From: Mytilus trossulus
Taxonomy: Eukaryota > Mollusca > Bivalvia > Mytilida > Mytilidae
Direction: 5' to 3'
Assembly: GCF_036588685.1 (NCBI RefSeq)
Contig: NC_086384.1
Coordinates: 13,654,195-13,718,194, forward strand
Length of the DNA: 64,000 nt
Positions 58,801 through 64,000 of the stretch are shown in pieces (the stretch's first letter is position 1; each line of letters begins with the position of its first letter). The position numbers were made by a program, and so were the translations under genes. The notes beneath the pieces are model-generated. The model had not been told where the DNA came from. It worked only from the letters and a program-made list of their open reading frames with translations, and made no database searches.

Positions 58801-61800
58801 CTCCTCTGAAACTATTGGGCCAAATTAAACCAAACTTGGCCACAATCATCATTGGGGTATCTAGTTTAAAAAATGTGTGGCATGACCCGCAAAACCAACC
58901 AAGATGGCCGCCATGGCTAAAAATAGAACATAGGGGTAAAATGCAGTTTTTGGCTTATAACTCAAAAACCAAAGCATTTAGAGCAAATCTGACATGGGAT
59001 TAAATTGTTTATCAGGTCAACATCTATCTGCCCTGAAATTTTCAGATGAATCGGACAACCTGTTGTTGGGTTGCTGCCCCTGAATTGGTAATTTCAAGGA
59101 AATTTTGTCCGTTTTCGCTCATTATCTTGAAAATTATTATAGATAGAGATAAACTGTAAACAGCAATAATGTTCAGCAAAGTAAGATCTACAAATAAGTC
59201 AACATAATCAAAATGGTCAAGTTGACCCCTTAAGGAGTTATTGCCCTTAATAGTCATATTTCACCAATTTTTCGTAAATTTTGAAATCTTTTACAAAAAT
59301 CTTCTCCTCTGAAACTACTGGGCCAAATTAAACCATACTTGGCCACAATCATCATTGGGGTATCTAGTTTAAAAAATGTGTGGCGTGACCCGGTCAACCA
59401 ACCAAGATGGCTGCCACAGCTAAAAATAGAACATAGGTGTAAAATGCAGTTTTTGGCTTATAACTCAAAAACCAAATCATTTAAAGCAAATCTGACATGG
59501 GCAAAATTGTTCATCAAGTCAAGATCTATCTGCCCTGAAATTTTCAGATGAATCAGACAACCCTTTGTTGGGTTGCTGCCCCTAAATTGGTTATTTTCAG
59601 GAAATTTTGCTGTTTTTGGTTATTATTTTGAATATTGTTATAGATAGAGATCAACTGTAAACAGCAATAATGTTCAGCAAAGTAAGATTTACAAATAAGT
59701 CAACATGACCGAAATGGTCAGTTGACCCCTTTAGGAGTTATTGCCCTTTATAGTCAATTTTTAAACAATTTTTCGTATATCTCAGTAATCTTTTACAAAA
59801 ATCTTCTCCTCTGATACTACGTGGTCAAATTAAACCAAACTTGGCTGCAATCGTCATTTGGGTATCTAGTTTAAAAATGTGTGGTGTGACCCGGTCAACC
59901 AACCAAGATGGCCACCACGGCTAAAAATAGAACATAGGGGTGAAATTCAGTTTTTGGCTTATAACTCAAAAACCAAAGCATTTAAAGCAAATCTGACACG
60001 AAGGTAAAATTGTTTATCAGGACAAAATCTATCTGCCCTGAAATTTTCAGATGAATCGGACAACCCGTTGTTAGCTATATACGTTGCTGCCTGTGAACTG
60101 GTAACTTTAAGGAAATTTTGCTGTTTTTGGTTATTATCTTGAATATTATTATAGATAGAGATAAACTGTAAAAAACAATAAATGTTACCAAAGTAAGATC
60201 TACAAATAAGTCAACATGACCGAAATGGTCGTTTGACCCCTGTAGGAGTTATTGCCCTTTACAGTCAAGTTTTAACCATTTTTTTGTAAATCTTAGTAAT
60301 CTTTTACAAAAATCTTTTCCTCTGAAACTACTGGGCCAAGTTAATTATAGATAGAGATAATTGTAAGCAGATAGAAGGTTCAGTAAATTAAGATGTACAA
60401 ACACATCACCATCACCAAAACACAATTTTGTCATGAATCCCTCTGCGTCCTTTGTTTAATATTCACATAGACCAAGGTGAGCGACACAGGCTCTTTAGAG
60501 CCTCTAGTTCTATTACTTTATCATTGTCAGCATGTCACAAATCAAATATAAACTATTTTGTTCTTCCTTTAAGAAAAAAAAATGTTAAACTTTTTTTATA
60601 TATTTTATAGGAACTTGTGCGAATCATTGATAGTTTGCGTGAGAAACTTAAAGTTGAAAAACATGCAAAATTGTTAATGGAACGTGACATCAGAGATGAA
60701 GTGTGTAAAGAAATGATGGAACAGATTGTTAAAATAGAAAACGATTATGAGTAAGTAATGTTTATTGGGGCTGAAGTGTGGTAAATATCTGAAGTTTAAT
60801 ATTCGGGAGTTTGTCTTCATGAAATTAATCTGATGTGAACCAGTCTCTTTTACTAGGTTTATATTTTAAAGTCAGTTTGGTAAAACAGACCTGCCAAGTT
60901 TTGAAAATCTGGTCGGGTTGTTGTCTCTTTGACACATTCCCCATTTCCATTCTCAATTTTATTTACTCTCTCTCTCTTCAAGATGTATTTAATTTATAGT
61001 CATCACTGTAACAAGATGTGGCTATGTATTTTAACAGCCGATTTGATGCCTTTCGTTAACATGGGACTAACTGGGTTATGCATGATACACCACTGTCATT
61101 ATTGAATTATATCACATTTGAAAATTGATTACACCAGCTACCTTTGAAAATAGATTTGTTATCAGACTTTTATCATATAAAATATTGTATAACTTGGAAT
61201 CAATTGCAAATTTTTCAGAATAATTTTTAATTTGGTTGTTTTAGAGAACAGATAAGGGAACGGGAAATTTTAGCCGAAGAGATGATGGAGAAACGAATAA
61301 AGATTTTAACAAACACAATAAATCCCCGTAAACGACAAAGACAAGAGGTGATGGAGGATGAGGATGATGAGTGGGTGTCAAGTATGTTGTTACATCAGGA
61401 GAAGGTCAAAGTTCAGGTTTGTATCCCAAGTATTGAACCCAAATAGAAGGTCAAACAAGTAGAACAAACAAGTTGTCTTTTTATTTTTCCTCTTGGCGAT
61501 AGAAAGTCCAATATTCCAACATTTACCTTGAAGGGAATGGGAAAAAATATGCAAGTAAACACCTTTTTTGACCATTTTGTAAAAGAACAGTTTACGGTGT
61601 TTATATATCTCAACTTGTACGATTCGCTCGTGTTTGTAACAATGTTTTAGATTTTAACGAGAGAAATTTATGTATTACTGAAAAATTATTACACCAGGGT
61701 TTTCGATATCACAAACTAGTCAAAACTTTTACTAAATTTTATCATCGGTATAAAAACATCATTCGTAAATATAGCTCAACATGCAGACTTTTTATACGTT

Positions 61801-63571
61801 CAGGTATTTCACATCCAATTTTTTATGGAAATATTCTTTATAAAGCACAAAGGTGTCAGTATTCACCTCAGAAACTTACAAGACCTTTAAATAGACTGAT
61901 TAAGAAGGGATATAATTACGATACTGTTGTCAAGTCATTAAAGATTGCATATTTTGGCGTTAATATTGAGTCACTGATAAGGTCTTTGCGTCGGAACTAA
62001 AGACATTTATTCTGCTGTTGTTTTTTTATTTGGTCGGGTTGTTGTCTCTTTGACACATTCCCCATTTCCATTCTCAATTTTATTGTTTGTGAATTGCATA
62101 AGATGTACATAAATGAAGTATTTTTTTCCATAAGAACTAATGAACTATATTTAACTCTGAAATTTGTTTAGAAATATGTTATATTTACAATGACAGTGAG
62201 GAAAAACTATGTCTAACATGCCTGATCCCTGTAAAATATTTTGGCAGCATGATTGAATTATATTCTGATGTGATTATTTTAGCAATAATACCACTGATTA
62301 GATTGATTTACAGCTGATTTCAATGAGTGTGTAGCTAAAGGTAATATCTTTAGTTAGCTTGCTTGCTAGCTTAACTGTGAAGTCATTAGGTAAGGTATAC
62401 ATCCCCTCCTTTAAAATCGCCTAGTCTTACATACAGATACATTGGTTATTTGTCTGACTAGTCTACTCTTAAGGAGGGTAGTCTACCTTACCTTACAACG
62501 ACTTCACGGTTCAGCTAGCAAGCAAGTGCATCAAATATATTACCTTTGCCTTCACACTCCTTGAAATCGGCTAATTTTTTTTTGTATTGGTGAATTAAGG
62601 ATGTATTCTTCTGACATTTCAGTCTCGTTCAGTCTCGTTGAAATCTCGTTCTGGAATTATGTCTAAAACATGAGATACAAGTGTAAAATATGAAAGAATT
62701 TAAAAAATGTAATAATCAAACTCAACTCTGTAAAAAAATTGGGTATTTCCAATGAGTAGTTTTTGAGTAATACATTTTTCAAATTTTATTACCAATCGAG
62801 TCAGTCTTTTTAGCCAAAATATCGAGAAAATAGGTGAGTGATAAAAAAAAGGATTTTACCAGAAACATGTACATCCCACATCCCTTTTTTCTTTTCAAAT
62901 TTCTTAGATATGTATGTTTTCAATCATTTATAACAAAGAAGTTGAAAAAATATGCAATTTGTACTTAAAACGGAGAAAAATCACAAATTTACAAAATTGA
63001 CAACATGGTAAATTTGACACAAAAAAGCATCAAAATATGATAAAACTTTCTTATATTAACACCTACCTATAGTTTTTGAAATTAAAATTTATTCAGATTG
63101 GTCCCCTTCATCTTTATTGAAAGTATGACAAAAAGTTTAATTGTGGAAATGTGATTTTTTTTCATGATTAGAGCCCAAAAATAGGTAAAAACTGATGAAA
63201 AATGGGAAAATCCTGAAAATTGGGTACTTTCAAAGGGCCGTAGCAAAAAAAGAAGTGCACCACCGTATGATTTTTTCTTCACCAATAATTTTTTTACAGT
63301 CATATGAACACAAAAAACAGGTTTAGAAAAAAAGTTTAATTCTAGAAATTTTTGGCTCCTCAGAGGTGTACATCCTTAAGCTAAAGAGATAATAAACTAT
63401 TTACAGGAAAGGGATGAAGAACTTAAAGAATTGAAAAAAGAGCTTGAAACCACAAAATCACAACTAAACAAGTACATCAAGGAGCAGGAGAATTATATTG
63501 CTAAGAATACATCTCTACAGTTTAAACTGGCTGATACAGAGCAAGTTCTTGAACAGACACAGAAAGATAAG
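40600..63571 (+). CDS. KIF20: kinesin-6 motor protein, KIF20A/KIF20B-like (spliced; 3' end outside the window)
   Basis: Spliced CDS: 40600-40803, 41570-41828, 43337-43524, 44970-45090, 46004-46228, 50280-50391, 51275-51346, 52629-52775, 55083-55248, 55729-55828, 56483-56601, 60611-60750, 61245-61416, 63407-63571 and beyond. All junctions are GT-AG and in phase, giving about 730 residues. The motor starts at about residue 48 (CYLRIRPF). The P-loop is GVTSSGKT (143-150), switch I is SSRSH (367-371) and switch II is DLAGSER (399-405). A long insert between the P-loop and [14 protein letters not shown], and the sequence [14 protein letters not shown], are kinesin-6 traits. After FSAVAKQ (about 498) come a proline/lysine neck, an acidic serine stretch and a coiled coil from about 572 ([17 protein letters not shown]). 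Kinesin-6 proteins bundle midzone microtubules in anaphase and cytokinesis. KIF20A and KIF20B cannot be separated with confidence. An acceptor-like 'ttatttttcag' at 40571-40581 suggests a 5' non-coding exon. Confidence 0.93.
41337..41543. mobile_element. TA-flanked MITE next to kinesin exon 2
   Basis: The inverted ends 'ctttaaattcacaaattatt' and 'aataatttctgaatttacag' are flanked by TA. It is 207 bp and stops 26 bases before the exon 2 boundary. A related single-ended fragment is at 45585-45660. Confidence 0.6.
41570..41828 (+). CDS. KIF20: kinesin exon 2 (P-loop)
   Basis: Residues 69-154, from KCLTIEDEH to the nucleotide-binding [12 protein letters not shown]. The acceptor is 'attttacag'; the donor 'gtaact' splits a glycine codon. 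Confidence 0.92.
41905..42352. repeat. intron 2 dispersed repeat with two internal units
   Basis: It begins 'gccccacctaagatagtaga' and ends 'ggacacattcttgtttc'. Inside, a 165-bp module starting 'caggttaaagtttttggtca' occurs twice in a row (about 41980 and 42149). A fragment of its right end recurs at 45685-45738. Confidence 0.7.
42355..43330. other. rest of kinesin intron 2
   Basis: AT-rich; nothing recognised apart from long homopolymer T tracts. Confidence 0.4.
43337..43524 (+). CDS. KIF20: kinesin exon 3
   Basis: Residues 155-217: [20 protein letters not shown] followed by the first part of the kinesin-6-specific insert. Acceptor 'acattttcag', donor 'gtatgt'. Confidence 0.9.
43754..44215. 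repeat. intron 3 segment with an unexplained 80-codon frame
   Basis: The plus-strand frame 43973-44215 encodes 80 residues including [20 protein letters not shown]. It has mixed, protein-like composition but no motif I recognise and no splice signals. The left neighbour has a 71-codon minus-strand frame. It is probably part of a dispersed repeat. Confidence 0.3.
44384..44537. mobile_element. TTAA-flanked MITE in kinesin intron 3 (piggyBac-like)
   Basis: The perfect inverted ends CCCTTTCCTC and GAGGAAAGGG are flanked by TTAA (44380-44383, 44538-44541). 154 bp. The CCCTTT terminus is typical of piggyBac-type ends. Confidence 0.8.
44970..45090 (+). CDS. KIF20: kinesin exon 4 (insert)
   Basis: Residues 218-257, an acidic serine/threonine-rich insert ([16 protein letters not shown]). 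The donor is the first GT of a (TA)n run that leads straight into a SINE. Confidence 0.8.
45091..45375 (-). mobile_element. tRNA-derived SINE at the exon 4 donor
   Basis: On the minus strand a pol III promoter is seen: A box TGGTCTAGCGG (about 45345) and B box GGTTCGAATCC (about 45285), 50-60 bases apart. A body follows ('ttgttgggttgatgtttaga') and then a (TA)n-type 3' tail at 45091-45115. The head folds poorly as a tRNA. The tail directly abuts the 5' splice site of kinesin exon 4. Confidence 0.75.
46004..46228 (+). CDS. KIF20: kinesin exon 5
   Basis: Residues 258-332: [13 protein letters not shown], then the conserved [20 protein letters not shown]. Acceptor 'tgttttgtag', donor 'gtaaga'. 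Confidence 0.92.
46747..47924. mobile_element. TIR element (GGCCGTGTTCACA ends)
   Basis: The left end GGCCGTGTTCACATTGACC and right end 'ggtgtgaacacggcc' are inverted. Flanks are TTA and TAA, consistent with a TA target duplication in an original TTAA. 1178 bp, no transposase frame; an 11-G run is at about 47542. It lies inside the tandem-unit repeat. Confidence 0.7.
48191..50066. mobile_element. TTAA-flanked element in kinesin intron 5 (piggyBac-like)
   Basis: The ends CCAGGATGTCA and TGACATCCCTG are inverted with small differences and flanked by TTAA (48187-48190, 50067-50070). Joining the flanks rebuilds a tandem unit ('agattcattaactatcctag'). It is 1876 bp with no transposase. Inside, the minus-strand frame 49366-49635 (89 codons, with [20 protein letters not shown]) is protein-like but unidentified. 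Confidence 0.7.
50280..50391 (+). CDS. KIF20: kinesin exon 6 (switch I start)
   Basis: Residues 333-369 and a split codon: [20 protein letters not shown] to NHQSSR. The donor 'gtctgt' splits the serine of SSRSH. It ends a 4-kb intron full of nested elements. Confidence 0.88.
50430..51270. other. kinesin intron 6
   Basis: No gene. A family B head fragment ('gatgtggaatgattgcaaat') is at about 51137-51200. Short direct repeats 'ctaagagctataatgcatct' / 'caaagggcaaaaaagcatct' are near 50480-50550. Confidence 0.4.
51275..51346 (+). CDS. KIF20: kinesin exon 7 (switch I end)
   Basis: A 72-bp exon, residues 370-393: [17 protein letters not shown]. Acceptor 'atatttcag', donor 'gtaagt'. It contains no ATG-initiated frame of its own. 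Confidence 0.88.
51750..52365 (+). repeat. direct pair of a 125-bp repeat in kinesin intron 7
   Basis: 'gtccaatgatgattttatcc' through 'gccccctgagttaaaccatg' to 'cttggggctgaggact' occurs at about 51755-51872 and again at 52238-52350, almost identical and in the same orientation. Confidence 0.8.
52389..52605 (+). repeat. 52-bp minisatellite before exon 8
   Basis: Four consecutive 52-bp units (52389, 52441, 52493, 52545) plus a 9-bp start of a fifth. Units 2-4 are identical by eye and unit 1 differs at two or three sites. The array ends 23 bases before the exon 8 acceptor. Confidence 0.95.
52629..52775 (+). CDS. KIF20: kinesin exon 8 (switch II)
   Basis: Residues 394-442: [20 protein letters not shown] then [16 protein letters not shown]. 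The acceptor 'ttgtacag' is 23 bases after a 52-bp minisatellite. Confidence 0.92.
53006..54237. mobile_element. hAT-type non-autonomous element in kinesin intron 8
   Basis: The ends TAGTGTTG and CAACACTA are flanked by the exact 8-bp duplication ATGAGAAC (52998-53005, 54238-54245). Subterminal 'cgattgtcg' and 'aaccgattatc' repeats are present. 1232 bp, no transposase. About 53985-54022 contains GGTACCAGGATTATAATTTA, the family C marker. Confidence 0.88.
54538..54991. repeat. foldback repeat with two nested arm pairs
   Basis: The outer arms 'tcgtcgctgggcttctaaga' and 'tttagaagcccagcgacga' enclose inner arms 'tgcttccaaaatgttgtata' and 'catacaacattttggaagca'. All four share an ATGTTGTATA core, suggesting two rounds of inversion. 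Confidence 0.75.
55083..55248 (+). CDS. KIF20: kinesin exon 9 (motor end)
   Basis: Residues 443-498: [19 protein letters not shown], then [10 protein letters not shown] and FKFSAVAKQ. The end of the motor domain. Confidence 0.92.
55729..55828 (+). CDS. KIF20: kinesin exon 10 (neck)
   Basis: Residues 499-531: a proline/lysine-rich segment ([16 protein letters not shown]). Donor 'gtttgt'. Confidence 0.85.
56483..56601 (+). CDS. KIF20: kinesin exon 11 (acidic linker)
   Basis: Residues 532-571: [14 protein letters not shown], then [18 protein letters not shown]. Donor 'gtaatt'. It is followed by a 4-kb repeat-filled intron. Confidence 0.82.
56768..58572 (+). repeat. hairpin-ended tandem-unit element, copy 1 (kinesin intron 11)
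   Basis: It starts with the hairpin GCTCACCTGGCCCGAAGGGC and its complement, then (CCGTCGT)n, then units of about 500 bp beginning 'caaaaatcttctcctctgaa' at 56880, 57383 and 57884 and a degenerate one at 58375. It ends with the hairpin AGGCTCTTTAGAGCCT followed by CTAG. Short frames with [10 protein letters not shown] recur in the units and are not genes. Confidence 0.85.
58736..60510 (+). repeat. hairpin-ended tandem-unit element, copy 2
   Basis: A second copy with the same start ('gctgggccaagtgagctttt'), units at about 58790, 59294, 59796 and a truncated one at 60306, and the same end AGGCTCTTTAGAGCCTCTAG at 60490-60509. It is separated from copy 1 by about 165 bp of unrelated DNA and has the same orientation. 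Confidence 0.85.
60611..60750 (+). CDS. KIF20: kinesin exon 12 (coiled coil)
   Basis: Residues 572-618: [20 protein letters not shown] and [20 protein letters not shown]. Acceptor 'attttatag', donor 'gtaagt'. Confidence 0.88.
60911..60964 (+). mobile_element. PLE second-lineage tail, 5'-truncated stub
   Basis: GGTCGGGTTGTTGTCTCTTT to 'ccatttccattctcaatttt' is identical to the tail that follows the RT fragment at 62.0 kb. It lies in kinesin intron 12. Confidence 0.75.
61245..61416 (+). CDS. KIF20: kinesin exon 13 (coiled coil)
   Basis: Residues 619-675: [20 protein letters not shown], a basic NPRKRQRQ patch that could act as a nuclear signal, then [12 protein letters not shown]. Confidence 0.87.
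61572..62085 (+). mobile_element. PLE-like RT C-terminus, second lineage, with tail
   Basis: An open frame without ATG runs from 61572 to the stop at 61998-62000, about 142 codons: [65 protein letters not shown]. It aligns block by block with family A ([32 protein letters not shown]) but is a distinct lineage. The tail 62030-62085 is GGTCGGGTTGTTGTCTCTTT onwards. It lies in kinesin intron 13, same strand. Confidence 0.8.
62305..62575. repeat. family H foldback
   Basis: The arms of about 110 bp are inverted: 'gatttcaatgagtgtgtagc...cttgcttgctagcttaactg' against the complement of 'ttcacggttcagctagcaagc...actccttgaaatcgg'. A half copy is at 25403-25560. Confidence 0.75.
62599..63375. mobile_element. 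TTAA-flanked element in kinesin intron 13 (piggyBac-like)
   Basis: The ends GGATGTATTCTTCTGA and 'ctcagaggtgtacatcc' are inverted, with TTAA on both sides (62595-62598, 63376-63379). 777 bp, AT-rich, no transposase. It ends 31 bases before exon 14. Confidence 0.75.
63407..63571 (+). CDS. KIF20: kinesin exon 14 (coiled coil; last in window)
   Basis: Residues 676-730: heptad-rich [20 protein letters not shown] onwards. The donor 'gtatga' opens an intron that leaves the window, so the C-terminus is not seen. Confidence 0.86.
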
Positions 63572-63604
63572 GTATGATCTAATGGCAAGCACAAATCATA
63601 TTTA

Positions 63605-63866
63605 GATGGTACCTAACACTACAGGGAGATAACTCTTTAGAGTCAGCTGAACGTTTTGATTACGGTGTGTTGTAAAGGAATATTAAGCTCCTCAATGATC
63701 AAATTTGGTGTTTGTCAAACTGCTATATAACCAGTGTAATTTTTCAGACAAAACGGTTGGTTAAATTTTTTTAAATTTTGTTAAAGTGTCAAAGTAAATA
63801 CTTTGACGAAATTTTATGAAAAATAAATGAGCCAAATTAATTTTAGTGGAAGTGTTGGGTACCACC
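63605..63866. mobile_element. short TIR element in kinesin intron 14
   Basis: The ends GATGGTACCTAACACT and AGTGTTGGGTACCACC are inverted; TTTA flanks both sides. 262 bp, non-coding. Confidence 0.6.
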
Positions 63867-64000
63867 TTTAAAAGCGTTTGATCAAAGCAGTGCAGGTATA
63901 TTTTTTTGTTGAGAAACCTGCTGTAACTGATACATGTTTATTTGACCAAAAAGGACATTTAACATTCAGTTTTAAATAAAATCACATTAACAAATATTTT

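Noticed and set aside
56926-59551. Recurring [10 protein letters not shown] frames
   Set aside because: They sit at the same place in each ~500-bp repeat unit and vary in length with random stops; non-coding repeat.

Overview
This is AT-rich, intron-containing, very repeat-dense animal DNA. The repeat families and the lineage-expanded B-box proteins point to a marine bivalve, most likely a mytilid mussel such as Mytilus. That is an inference from remembered repeat and gene families, not a database result. No bacterial operon, CRISPR array, rRNA or true tRNA gene was found.

Region 1 (about 1-33.6 kb) is a tandem, same-strand array of B-box zinc finger / coiled coil / NHL-like propeller genes (RING-less TRIM relatives). 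It holds a broken copy (1660-2328), a full gene (11792-13486), a C-terminally truncated gene (21709-22677) and a second full gene (31270-32952), roughly 10 kb apart. Flanking DNA is duplicated too: 1.66-6.4 kb matches 11.8-16.9 kb, 10.7-11.4 kb matches 19.5-20.0 kb, and 19.2-21.7 kb matches 25.7-31.2 kb. The array therefore grew by segmental tandem duplication. Paralogous segments then act as 'empty sites' that date and delimit later transposon insertions.

The spacers are filled with transposon debris. Penelope-like elements (PLE) contribute an RT relict at 27.8-29.3 kb and many 5'-truncated copies whose 3' tail is the most abundant repeat here. There is also a Ty3/gypsy integrase split by a PLE, a DIRS-like RNase H/tyrosine-recombinase fragment, a non-LTR-like RT relict, MITEs and several unnamed dispersed families.

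Region 2 (33.6-40.6 kb) has no gene. It holds a second-lineage PLE relict and a Mutator-like foldback element (10-bp target duplication) into which a hAT element (8-bp duplication) has jumped. A 45-bp miniature of the foldback lies just upstream of the next gene.

Region 3 (40.6 kb to the right edge) is one gene on the + strand: a kinesin-6 motor of the KIF20A/KIF20B type. Fourteen coding exons were reconstructed by phase-consistent GT-AG splicing (about 730 residues: motor domain, acidic linker, start of the coiled coil). The gene runs out of the window. About 90% of the locus is intron, built from TTAA-flanked elements, hAT, SINE, MITE, foldback and tandem-unit repeats, a 52-bp minisatellite and a PLE fragment.

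The window's main lesson is architectural: an immune-type gene array diversified by tandem duplication, and a cell-division motor gene bloated by nested transposons whose boundaries can be read to the base. No wholly new biochemical system is convincingly supported.
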